A stretch of 64,000 nucleotides of DNA from Dellaglioa algida DSM 15638 (GTDB lineage Bacteria; Bacillota; Bacilli; Lactobacillales; Lactobacillaceae). The position numbers and the translations under genes were made by a program. This document shows, piece by piece, positions 16,978 through 26,600 of the stretch (positions are counted from its first letter, which is position 1; every line of letters begins with the position of its first letter). The notes below the pieces were generated by a model. The model searched no databases. It was not told the DNA's origin and saw only the letters and a list, made by a program, of their open reading frames with translations. The stretch lies in NCBI RefSeq assembly GCF_001434695.1, contig NZ_AZDI01000003.1, positions 1 through 64,000 on the forward strand, in the 5' to 3' direction.

Positions 16978-19395
16978 ATGAAAAATAATCAATTCGCTAA
17001 CTATACACCTACCTTTGAGACACAAATCAAAGAACTCAAAGCCATGAAATTTTACATAGATGCTGAAACTAATCTGACATTTTTACTTGAGCAATCACTC
17101 GATAAAGTTTTCCTTGATTATCAAACTGCCAGATCAAAACACCAAAAATATCATTCATTACTCGCGACTGACTCGACTTCAGTTGATGATTTTTTTACAA
17201 TGAAAAATGAATTAACGCCCACTATCTTCTATAATATTGCATTGCAGTTATTAGAATTTGAAGTCGGCATTGATTTCAAAATTGACGACCCATTCACGGC
17301 AATGACTAAGATTCAATTACCTTCTATTGAAATCATTAACTCAGTTGATGATTTTTGGTCAGCTTGGTATCTATTATTAACAACGCATACAAAAAATGGT
17401 CAGGTTTTCACTGATCTATTAGCCAATAAAGGCTACTTCGTTTCTTTCTATGAAGACGCCAAACCGCTCTTTTTCAATGGCAAGGCGCAACCTGTTTTCG
17501 ATACCACAAAACTAATTCGTGAAGTCGTTTATGTTGAGGCACCACTAGATACCGATCATGATGGTCAACGTGATTTATTAAAAACTGAAATTTTAAGACC
17601 AACTGTTACTTCAGGTTTTAAAGTGCCTGTTTTATACACGGCAAGCCCTTATAACCAAGGTACGAATGATGAAGCAGAAGTCATGCATAACGTCGATATT
17701 CCACTCGCAGAAAAACCTGTCACAGACTTATCCGAAGCAGATATCACTTCTACTTATCAAGAACCTGAATTACCCAATCCGCGACCAGTTCTTTCAGAAA
17801 CAACTGAAACTGAACAAACTTTTAGTCGCGAATTTTCATATACGTTAAACGATTATATGCTTGCCAGAGGATTCGCAATTGTCTACGCGGCCGGAATTGG
17901 TACTCGCGAATCAGATGGCATTCGAACTTGTGGCAGCGTTGAGGAGACAGTTTCAACCGTGGCAATCATCGAATGGTTAACGGGTCAACGCCAAGCTTTC
18001 ACAAATAAATTAAATAATCGCGCAATTAAAGCAACTTGGAGTAACGGAAACGTTGCAATGACTGGTAAGTCTTACCTCGGAACGCTCGCTACTGCTGCAG
18101 CAACTACTGGTGTCTCCGGTTTAAAAACCATTATTTCTGAGGCAGCAATCTCTAGTTGGTACGACTATTATCGTGAAAATGGACTAGTTGTCGCGCCGGC
18201 CGCCTGCCAAGGAGAAGACGCAGATGTTCTGGCTGAACTTTGTTTGAGCCGTAAAAAAGATGCCGCAGACTATACAACTATTCAAAATTATTTTAGCGAA
18301 GTTATGGACAAGCTGGCAATAGGGCAAGATCGTGAATCAGGTAATTATAATCAATTCTGGGATGAGCGTAACTACTTAAATCAAGTTCAAAATATTAAAG
18401 CCAATATTATTATGGTTCATGGTTTAAATGATTGGAACGTCAAACCACGCCAAGTGGAACAACTCTGGCAGGCATTACGGCCTTCTCCGGTCGTAAAAAA
18501 ATTGTTTTTACATCAAGGAAAACATATTTATATTAATAATTTCCGCTCATTAGATTTTACAGATATGATGAACCTTTGGCTGTCTAATCAACTTTATGCC
18601 GTTGAAAATGGTGCAGAGACACTTATTCCCAATGTCACAATGCAAGATAACTTAAATGCCGAAACGTGGCATACATTTGACGATTGGGCGGATCCAGATT
18701 CACCTGTACAGTCTTATCATTTCCACCAAGATAAGCTAACTCAATCAGTCACTTCGGATGAACATCAATCAGTGACTTTTAAAGATGACCTACCAGATGA
18801 CATCTTTAACGCTTACGTGACAAACAATAATCTTTGGGAACACGACTTAATTTCAACTAAAGAAACAAATATGGCTGAAAATCGTGTTCAACTAGTGACA
18901 GATTCATTTACCGAACGTCTTTTCCTTTCTGGTTCAGCCCATGTTAAATTATCCGTCTCTGCCGGACAGACAAAGGGCTTGATCAGCTGTATGTTAATTG
19001 ACTATGGCGAAGCAAACCGACTCAATGAAATGCCAACTGTTTTAGGTCGTAAAGCCCTAGACACCGGATTTCATTGGCGTGAGGATGATTTAGTTGAGTT
19101 TACTAAGAGTGCAACGTCTACACCTTGGAAAATGATTTCAAAAGGTCATATTAATCTCCAAAATAGAACTAATCGTTATCAAAATGATTCCGTGCTTCCA
19201 GGCACTTTTAATACGATAGAATTTGACCTACAGCCAACAGCTTACCAAGTTGAAAAAGGGCATCGACTTGGACTTGTTATTTATGCAACTGACTTTGGTA
19301 TGACTTTACGTAACAATGATTCAGATATCTATACGATTAACTTAGCCAATTCTCGTCTTAAAGTTCCTTACCAACCTGTAACAACATTATTCTAA
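16978..19395 (+). CDS. pepX: X-prolyl dipeptidyl aminopeptidase
   Basis: An 805-residue cytoplasmic serine peptidase that removes X-Pro dipeptides from peptide N-termini (EC 3.4.14.11). The catalytic residues can be placed: Ser365 in GKSYLG, Asp485 in HGLNDWNV, and His516 in QGKHIY. Their spacing is close to that of lactococcal PepX. The N-terminal helical domain, central alpha/beta hydrolase and C-terminal beta-sandwich order is as expected, and length is typical. AAAGGGAG precedes the ATG. An MFS gene follows 54 bases later and may be co-transcribed. Confidence 0.95.
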   Translation: MKNNQFANYTPTFETQIKELKAMKFYIDAETNLTFLLEQSLDKVFLDYQTARSKHQKYHSLLATDSTSVDDFFTMKNELTPTIFYNIALQLLEFEVGIDFKIDDPFTAMTKIQLPSIEIINSVDDFWSAWYLLLTTHTKNGQVFTDLLANKGYFVSFYEDAKPLFFNGKAQPVFDTTKLIREVVYVEAPLDTDHDGQRDLLKTEILRPTVTSGFKVPVLYTASPYNQGTNDEAEVMHNVDIPLAEKPVTDLSEADITSTYQEPELPNPRPVLSETTETEQTFSREFSYTLNDYMLARGFAIVYAAGIGTRESDGIRTCGSVEETVSTVAIIEWLTGQRQAFTNKLNNRAIKATWSNGNVAMTGKSYLGTLATAAATTGVSGLKTIISEAAISSWYDYYRENGLVVAPAACQGEDADVLAELCLSRKKDAADYTTIQNYFSEVMDKLAIGQDRESGNYNQFWDERNYLNQVQNIKANIIMVHGLNDWNVKPRQVEQLWQALRPSPVVKKLFLHQGKHIYINNFRSLDFTDMMNLWLSNQLYAVENGAETLIPNVTMQDNLNAETWHTFDDWADPDSPVQSYHFHQDKLTQSVTSDEHQSVTFKDDLPDDIFNAYVTNNNLWEHDLISTKETNMAENRVQLVTDSFTERLFLSGSAHVKLSVSAGQTKGLISCMLIDYGEANRLNEMPTVLGRKALDTGFHWREDDLVEFTKSATSTPWKMISKGHINLQNRTNRYQNDSVLPGTFNTIEFDLQPTAYQVEKGHRLGLVIYATDFGMTLRNNDSDIYTINLANSRLKVPYQPVTTLF

Positions 19396-19449
19396 ACGTC
19401 TAACCTAAAAAATGATGATGTAATATCACCAAGATAATGGAGAACACAC

Positions 19450-20898
19450 ATGGCTACTCAAAACGCATTTGTTACAGATCCAGAGATTCAAAAAAGAAAA
19501 TGGTGGATTCTAACGTCAATTGGGCTATTTACCTTCATGTCCACACTTGACGGTTCAATCGTTAATATTGCGCTGCCTAGTATGAGCCGTGAATTAAATG
19601 TACCAATGAACCAATCCGAATGGGTCGTTTCAATTTACCTTGTTGTCATCTGTTGTTTGTTGCCCCTATTCGGTAAATTAGGCGATACCTATGGTAAAAT
19701 CGGTGTCTTCCGAATTGGTACCATTCTATTTGTTTGTGGCTCAATACTAGCTGGATTCAATACTGGGCTACCCTTTTTACTCTTTGCCCGTGTCGTTCAA
19801 GCAACGGGTGCCAGTATGACATTAAGCGCAAACGCAGGGATTATTACTGAGGTTTTCCCTCACAATGAACGCGGTAAAGCATTAGGTTACATTGGCTCCT
19901 TCGTTTCATTAGGTAGTATTGCTGGTCCCGGATTAGGCGGGCTTTTACTTGCTCATCTATCGTGGAGTTATATTTTCTGGATCAACATCCCGGTTGGCGT
20001 AATTGCTATTCTTGTCGGTAAAGCTATTTTGCCAAAAGATATCACTAAAACGCGAACAAAAATCGATTACCTAGGATTTACTTTTTACGCGTTAACGATT
20101 GCGACTTTTTTTATTGGTATCTTCATTGGCCAAGAAATTGGCTTTAATCAACCTGCCATCATTGGCTTATTCGTAACCGCTCTAATTTCCCTAATCGTTT
20201 TTATTACGATTGAAAATAAAATTGAGATGCCCTTAATTCAGTTTACAATTTTTAAAAATATTAAATTCTCAATTGGTCTAATTGGTGCGTTATTGATCTT
20301 TATTTCTAATTTTTTCTTCAACGTTATCTCGCCCTTCTATCTTCAAAATACGTTGGGTTTAACGCCTAATATTGCTGGTTACATCTTGATGCTTTGGCCA
20401 TTAGTTATGGTTGTGATGTCACCGGTCGCTGGTTCATTAAGTGATCGTTTCAATCCACAGTTAGTCACTTTAATCGGGCTTATTATTCTCTCAATTTCTC
20501 AATTTGGTTTCTTCATGATTAATGCGGATACACCACTTTATGTCTTTGCTATTTTCGTAGCCATTGCTGGATTAGGAAATCCCTTATTCCAATCACCAAA
20601 TAATATGACTATCATGGGTGCCGTTGACCAGAAACAACTTGGCGTCGCTGGTAGTATGAATTCTCTGTCTCGTAGCTTAGGGATGGTCATTGGGGTTTCC
20701 GTTGCGACAACCTCTTTGTTTACCGCAATGAGTCATAAATACGGTCAAACAACAACGACATATATTAAAAATCGTCCAGACGTTTTTCTTTACGGGATGC
20801 ACGTCACCTTTTTAATTTCATTCATCATTTGTTTAATTGTCACAGCCTTAACGGCCATATTACTAGTTCGTAGTTATCAAGAAAAAAAGGCAAACTGA
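19450..20898 (+). CDS. MFS drug efflux pump, DHA2 (EmrB/QacA) type
   Basis: A 482-residue membrane protein with about 14 hydrophobic segments. Motif C of antiporters appears as GSIAGPGLGGLL, motif A as GKLGDTYGKIGVFRIG, and the early LDGSIVNIALPSM is typical of the DHA2 group. It would export drugs or toxic compounds using the proton gradient. It has GGAG before the ATG, follows pepX on the same strand, and ends at a strong hairpin. Substrate unknown. Confidence 0.88.
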   Translation: MATQNAFVTDPEIQKRKWWILTSIGLFTFMSTLDGSIVNIALPSMSRELNVPMNQSEWVVSIYLVVICCLLPLFGKLGDTYGKIGVFRIGTILFVCGSILAGFNTGLPFLLFARVVQATGASMTLSANAGIITEVFPHNERGKALGYIGSFVSLGSIAGPGLGGLLLAHLSWSYIFWINIPVGVIAILVGKAILPKDITKTRTKIDYLGFTFYALTIATFFIGIFIGQEIGFNQPAIIGLFVTALISLIVFITIENKIEMPLIQFTIFKNIKFSIGLIGALLIFISNFFFNVISPFYLQNTLGLTPNIAGYILMLWPLVMVVMSPVAGSLSDRFNPQLVTLIGLIILSISQFGFFMINADTPLYVFAIFVAIAGLGNPLFQSPNNMTIMGAVDQKQLGVAGSMNSLSRSLGMVIGVSVATTSLFTAMSHKYGQTTTTYIKNRPDVFLYGMHVTFLISFIICLIVTALTAILLVRSYQEKKAN

Positions 20899-20916
20899 AA
20901 CTGCTTCTGACTGTAT

Positions 20917-20961
20917 AAAAAGAGAGAAACACGTAATTATTAACGTGTTTCTCTCTTTTTA
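20917..20961 (+). terminator. Terminator after the DHA2 pump gene
   Basis: Arms AAAAGAGAGAAACACGT / ACGTGTTTCTCTCTTTT with a short loop and T run. Confidence 0.88.
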
Positions 20962-21033
20962 TTTTATTAAGTTATTAAAGTCCATCACTTATAGAATCGG
21001 TGTTAGTTGATTTATCTAGCTAAAATTAACTTT

Positions 21034-21573
21034 CTACAAGGCTTTTATTTCATACCTACGTATTAAATAGCAAGCTAACTCGCAAACAAAAACAACTTTA
21101 AGAATACCAACAAATATAAATGGTAAAACACCAATCAAAAATGCTTGTTGAATGGTTGTTTGTTGGTAAATCATTAAACATGCGGCACCAAGTAATAATT
21201 GAACGCTAGCACCCAATAAGTTTGCGACGTACAGTTGCCAACGACCATTTCCACACCATTTTAAAAATAAACCGGTCACGATAACATAAATCAAGAAACC
21301 AAATAAATAGCCACCGGTTGGCCCGATTAATGACAGTAGTCCTGAGTGGAAACCAGCAAATACGGGTATGCCAATTAACCCCAGCAAAAGATAAATACCA
21401 ACTGTTTTGATTCCTTCTCCGACCGGTCTTAAACTTGCCAACAACCCAATAAAAATCGTTTGTAAGGTCAACGGAATTGGTCCTAGTGGAATAATAAGTT
21501 GCGATAAAACACCCATGACAGCCGCTAATTCCGCCGCAATAATTAATTGCTTCAACCGATTATTCTTGCCCAT
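21034..21573 (-). CDS. bioY: Biotin transporter BioY (ECF S component)
   Basis: A 179-residue membrane protein with six hydrophobic segments. BioY signatures are visible: GPIPLTLQTIFIGLLASLRP near residues 31-50 and GPTGGYLFGFL near 84-94. It would bind biotin and deliver it through the shared ECF module. The start overlaps the end of birA by 14 bases, with GGAGGGG seven bases upstream, so the two genes form one unit controlled by the BirA site upstream of birA. Confidence 0.93.
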   Translation of the reverse strand: MGKNNRLKQLIIAAELAAVMGVLSQLIIPLGPIPLTLQTIFIGLLASLRPVGEGIKTVGIYLLLGLIGIPVFAGFHSGLLSLIGPTGGYLFGFLIYVIVTGLFLKWCGNGRWQLYVANLLGASVQLLLGAACLMIYQQTTIQQAFLIGVLPFIFVGILKVVFVCELACYLIRRYEIKAL

Positions 21574-22552
21574 GTGTCATCCCCTCCACGTTCACTTTTA
21601 TAATTTCTCCTGCCATATACTTTGTAACCTGTCCGTCATCATTTCGAAAAACCAGTTGTCCACTATCACTAATCGTTTCAACAACGCCCGTTATTTCTTG
21701 ATGACCACTTTTTAAAGTTACCGTCTTACCAATTACAAGTGACCGCTTTCGATAATCATCCATAAAACCGCCTGATTGATAATCTTGATAAATAGTCATA
21801 AATTGATTCGTTATTTCAGCTATTAATTCGTTTCGTGTAACGTCCCCCGATTCAGTTACCAACGATCCTACTTTGTCTCGCAAATGAGTCGATAATTTTG
21901 TGATATCCGTTTTAAAATCTAGTCCGATACCAATAACGAGACTTGTCACTTGTTGCGTCTCAATATCTGTAACAGCCTCGGTTAAAATGCCACAAATTTT
22001 TTTATTTTGATAATAAATGTCATTAACCCACTTTATTTGCGGTTGAATAGTTAATTTATTTTCCAATGCATAACTCACGGCCATGGCCGTGGCCGTTGTC
22101 AGCTGTCCAACATCTTTAATTGGCTGATCAATTCGTAATAGATAACTCATATAAATACCGGTATCTTCCGGTGATTCAAAATCTCGACCAAATCGTCCAT
22201 ATCCACCCGTTTGACCGTTTGCCACAATTAGTAGCGGTTCATTATTACCTTGTTGGCTAGCACGTTCTTTAGCCAATTGATTAGTTGATTCTAGCTCATT
22301 GAATGTTTCCACCTGTATCTCTTGATTATCTAAATAAGAATAAATAAGTTGTGGATTCAAACGGTTACCATCGTTCAATATGTATCCTTTTTGCGCAACC
22401 GTCTGAATTTCAAAGCCATTTTCTTGTAGCCCTTTAATTGCCTTCCAAATGGCCGTTCTTGAAACACCAATCGATTCGGCCAAAGCCTCTCCCGAAACAA
22501 TGCTGTCTTGTCGTTCAGACAAAATTTTAAGAATCTGATCTTTTGTTTTCAT
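21560..22552 (-). CDS. birA: Bifunctional biotin-protein ligase / biotin repressor
   Basis: A 330-residue protein. An N-terminal winged helix (GEALAESIGVSRTAIWKAIKGL, about 22-43) is followed by the ligase core with GGYGRFGRDFESP (the biotinyl-AMP loop, GRGRxGR-like) and KWVNDIYY, then a small C-terminal domain. It attaches biotin to carboxyl carriers and represses biotin uptake when biotin is plentiful. Co-transcribed with bioY. The operator lies directly before the start codon, so autoregulation is likely. Confidence 0.94.
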   Translation of the reverse strand: MKTKDQILKILSERQDSIVSGEALAESIGVSRTAIWKAIKGLQENGFEIQTVAQKGYILNDGNRLNPQLIYSYLDNQEIQVETFNELESTNQLAKERASQQGNNEPLLIVANGQTGGYGRFGRDFESPEDTGIYMSYLLRIDQPIKDVGQLTTATAMAVSYALENKLTIQPQIKWVNDIYYQNKKICGILTEAVTDIETQQVTSLVIGIGLDFKTDITKLSTHLRDKVGSLVTESGDVTRNELIAEITNQFMTIYQDYQSGGFMDDYRKRSLVIGKTVTLKSGHQEITGVVETISDSGQLVFRNDDGQVTKYMAGEIIKVNVEGMTHGQE

Positions 22553-22560
22553 TATTCACC

Positions 22561-22587
22561 GTTAACCTTTTTATTTTTTAAGTTAAC
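22561..22587 (-). promoter_or_regulatory. BirA operator upstream of birA-bioY
   Basis: Two GTTAAC half-sites (22561-22566 and 22582-22587) separated by 15 bases, ending eight bases before the birA start codon. GTTAAC dyads with about 15-base spacing are the known BirA-type operators of Firmicutes. The near half-site overlaps the presumed ribosome site. Confidence 0.75.
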
Positions 22588-22706
22588 ATAACTTTAAACT
22601 AAATGACTATAAATTGCAAATTGTGACTTTTTAATTGCTTTCATTCTGGTAAATAACCTCAAAAGTGCTATGCTTAATCTATTCTTAAGAAATTAGGTGG
22701 ATTAAT

Positions 22707-23612
22707 ATGGCATATGGAACGAAAATTATTACGTTAGATAATGGGTATCATCTCTGGACACACACAGAAGGACAAGGCGACATTCAATTACTTTGTCTCC
22801 ATGGTGGCCCCGGTGGCACACATGAATATTACGAAAATTTTGCTGAAAAATTAGCTCCTCTTGGCGTTCAAGTTTCAATGTATGACCAACTTGGTTCATG
22901 GTATTCTGATCAACCAGATTTTACTAAACAAGAGAATATCGACAAATTCCTTAATATTGATTACTTTATTGATGAAGTTGAAGAAGTCCGCGTTAAATTA
23001 GGCTTAGATAGCTTCTACTTAATTGGTCAATCATGGGGTGGCGCTCTTGTTCAAGAATACGCATTGAAATATGGTGACCATTTAAAAGGCGCTATTATCT
23101 CAAGTATGACTGACGATATTAATGAATACTTAGCTAACGTTAACGCTATTCGTGCTAAAGAATTAGATGCTGATGCGCTTGCTTACATGCAAGAATGCGA
23201 AAAAACAGGCGACCTTGATAACGCACGTTACCAAGGCTACGTTGACATTTTAAATGACGGTTATGTTGATCGTAAAAAACCAGCTCAAATTGCTCATTTG
23301 GTTAGCACAATGGCCGAACCTGTCTACAACTACTTCCAAGGTAATAACGAATTCGTCGTTACCGGTAAATTAAAAGATTGGTCAACTCGCGACCGTATCA
23401 AAAATATTACCGTTCCAACCTTAATTACATTTGGTGAACACGAAACAATGCCTCTAGCAACCGCTAAAAGAATGTCAGAAACAATTCCACACGCTCGTCT
23501 TGTAACGACTCCTGAAGGTGGTCATCATCATATGATTGATAACGCACCTGTTTACTTTGATCATTTAAGTACTTTCCTAGCAGATGTTGAAAACGATAAC
23601 TTTAAAGACTAA
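22707..23612 (+). CDS. pepI: Proline iminopeptidase
   Basis: A 301-residue alpha/beta hydrolase that releases N-terminal proline from peptides (EC 3.4.11.5). The oxyanion motif HGGPGG (about 34-39) and nucleophile motif GQSWGG with Ser109 are clear, and the C-terminal GGHHHM supplies His273. The third triad position reads GEHET, with Glu246 where an Asp is usual. Length is typical. It complements PepX in this window. Single gene with its own terminator. Confidence 0.88.
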   Translation: MAYGTKIITLDNGYHLWTHTEGQGDIQLLCLHGGPGGTHEYYENFAEKLAPLGVQVSMYDQLGSWYSDQPDFTKQENIDKFLNIDYFIDEVEEVRVKLGLDSFYLIGQSWGGALVQEYALKYGDHLKGAIISSMTDDINEYLANVNAIRAKELDADALAYMQECEKTGDLDNARYQGYVDILNDGYVDRKKPAQIAHLVSTMAEPVYNYFQGNNEFVVTGKLKDWSTRDRIKNITVPTLITFGEHETMPLATAKRMSETIPHARLVTTPEGGHHHMIDNAPVYFDHLSTFLADVENDNFKD

Positions 23613-23618
23613 TAAATA

Positions 23619-23667
23619 AAAAAATAAGCACCCTCAAAATCAATGATTTCGAGGGTGCTTATTTTTT
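23619..23667 (+). terminator. Terminator of pepI
   Basis: Arms AAATAAGCACCCTC / GAGGGTGCTTATTT with T-rich flank. Sequence symmetry lets it also serve the convergent adhesin gene. Confidence 0.88.
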
Positions 23668-23696
23668 ATGGAAACTTATTTAAAAATTGTAGCTGA

Positions 23697-26600
23697 TTAG
23701 TTTTTAGCTTTTTTGCGACGTGCAATAACGAAGCCGGCTAAACCTACTAATCCGATTCCCGCAAGACTTAATAATGTACCATCTGCATCATTAGTTTGTG
23801 GCAATTCTTTTTGTGTTGTTGGTGATGTGACGCCCGGTTGTGATGGTGCCGGTGTTACTGTTCCTGGTGCTGTTACTCCAGGTTTTACGGGCGGTGTTAC
23901 TTCTCCCGGTTTTACAGGTGGTGTCACTACTTCGCCTGGTTTTGTTGGTGGTGTTACAGGTTTCGTTGGTGGCGTTACTTCACCTGGTTTTACAGGTGGT
24001 ACAGGATTTTTAACTGCTGGAATTTCTACAGTTGCGTCAGGTGGCACAATCTTGTCACCATCTTTATCCGTACCCTCACCCTTAGCCGTATTCGCAATTT
24101 TTCCATTTTCTGGAATTAAAATGACCTTGGCTTTGAAAGTGATTACCTTAGATTCATCAGAGCGTAAATCTCCAATTGAAGCCGTTAAGATATTGTTTTT
24201 CCAAACGTCTTTATCAGAAACTGATTTACCATTTACAATGGTTGAACCTGCAACTAATTCCAAATGTTTTGTATCCAACGTATCGCTAATTACTGCATTG
24301 TACCAAGTACTTGCGTCAGCCGCATTTCGTGCCGTAATTGTGTACGTGAATGTGTCGCCTAATTTTAATTCTGATTGACTTGCCGTTTTTTCCAATGATG
24401 GGTTTGGTTTGATTGGATTTTTTGTTCCTGGCGTTGGTGTTTCTGGTACTTCTCCACCTGGTGTTGTCCCTGAACCCAAGGCAACGTTATCCAATTTACC
24501 ATCTGCATCTTTAGTAACTGTAACGTCAAATCCGATAACGACTTTTTCTTTACCTTTTAAATCGCCGATATTAATTTTTAAGTTCTGACCGTTAAAGTTT
24601 TTGTCATCGGCCGCTTTTCCGTTAACTGTTAAAGTACCTGTTTTAAATTCTAGTCCTTTAACCAAATCATCTTTAACAATAACATTGTAAAGCATCCCAA
24701 ATTCATTGACATTTTCAGCCGTAATATCGTAATGGAGGGTATCACCAATTTTTACTTCGTGATTATTCAAATCGTTTCCTTTAGCATCTGAAACAGCTTT
24801 ATCCATTTTCAGTTTACCATCTTGGAAATCTGTTGGAACATCTACGGAAGCATCTGGTGGTGTGACGACATTACCCTTACTATCTGTACCCGTAGCTTGT
24901 GTCGTATTATGAACAATGCCATTTTCTGGAACAGCAATTACTTTTACCTTAAATGTAATTGAAACTGATTTTCCTGTTCCTAAATCGCCGATCTTAACAT
25001 TTAACTTGTTGTCTGACCAAGCCTCTGTATCTGAAACGGCTTTGCCGTCAACTTTTGTTGTATCTGAAACATATGTTAAGTAACGTGCATCCAAGTTATC
25101 TTTAACAACTGCATCTTGCCATTTAGCAGCGTCTTTAGCATTACTTGCCTTAATCGTATATTCGAAAGTTTCACCTAAATGCGTTTTTTCTACATTAGCT
25201 GTCTTTTCTAATTTAGGTTCAGGATTTGCGCCGTTATTTGTTTCAGGCGTCGTTGTTGGTGGAATTTCTCCTTCTGGAGTTGTACCGCCAACTAAGGCCA
25301 CGTTTTTCATTTCTGAACTAGCTTGATCGTTAACAATAACATCAAAACTTAGAACAGATTCTTCATTGTACTTCAGATCACCTACATTAACGCTGATATC
25401 TTGCCCCTTAACGTTGTTATCACTAACTGTATTAGCGTTAACCTTAAGTGAACCTGCCTTATAAGTGAATCCTTTTTCTAGAGAATCTTTAATGAAGACA
25501 TTTGTGACAATACTATCTTTAACAACGTTTTTCACGTTGATCTCAAAGTGTAACGTATCGCCAACTTTAACTTCTTTTCCGTTTAAACTATTACCATCAG
25601 CATCAGAAACTGTTTTTAAACTCTTCAGTGCCCCGGGTGCATAGTCAATTGGAATGTTCACACTTGAATCCGGTGGCGCTACTTTGTTTCCTTCACTATC
25701 TTCCCCAGTTGCACTTGCTGTATTTTTAACAACTTTACTATCTGGGATAGCCTTAACTTTAACCTTAAATGTTACAATATTTTCCTTACCACTAGCAACG
25801 TCGCCTAATGCAACATTTAAAACGTTGTCTTTCCAAACATCTTTATCTGAAACTTTTTTACCATTAACCATTGTGCTATTTGGTATTAATTCCAAGTAAG
25901 CAGTATCTAATTTATCAGTAATACTTGCTTTATGCCAAGTACCAGCTTCAACAGCATTTTTAGCAGAAATTTTATATTCAATTTCCCCACCTAATGTTGT
26001 TTCACTAACATCACTTGTTTTCAGTAATGAAGGTTTTGGATTAACATAATTTGTTGTTGGTGGTGTTGGTGTTTCTGGTATTTCAGGATCTGTTCCTGAA
26101 ACCAAGGCCACATTTTCTAATTCTCCAGTAGCATCTGGTGTTACCGTAACATCAAATCCAACCGTAAGAGATTCCTGACCTTTTAAATTACCTGCATCAA
26201 GATCTAATTTTTGACCATTAAAATTACTATCGTCTGCACTAACGACTGTACCATCTGGCTTAGTAATTGTTAACGTTCCTGTCGTGTATTTAAAGGCATT
26301 AATTAATTCATCTTTAACCTTAATACCCTTAACAATTGTCCCGACTTCGCTAATGTTATTTACGGTAACCTCGAAATGAAGTGTATCGCCAATTTTAACG
26401 ATATCCCCATTTAGATTATTTCCTTTACTATCACTAACTGTTTTAACAATTGATAATTCCCCGACTCTATAATCTACTGGAACCAAGACTTTAGAATCTG
26501 GTGGATTAACAGCATTCCCTTTACTATCCTCACCTGTTGCTTTGGCAACATTAGGAATAACTGTTTGTGTTGCTGGAATTTCTTTAACTTTTACTTCAAA

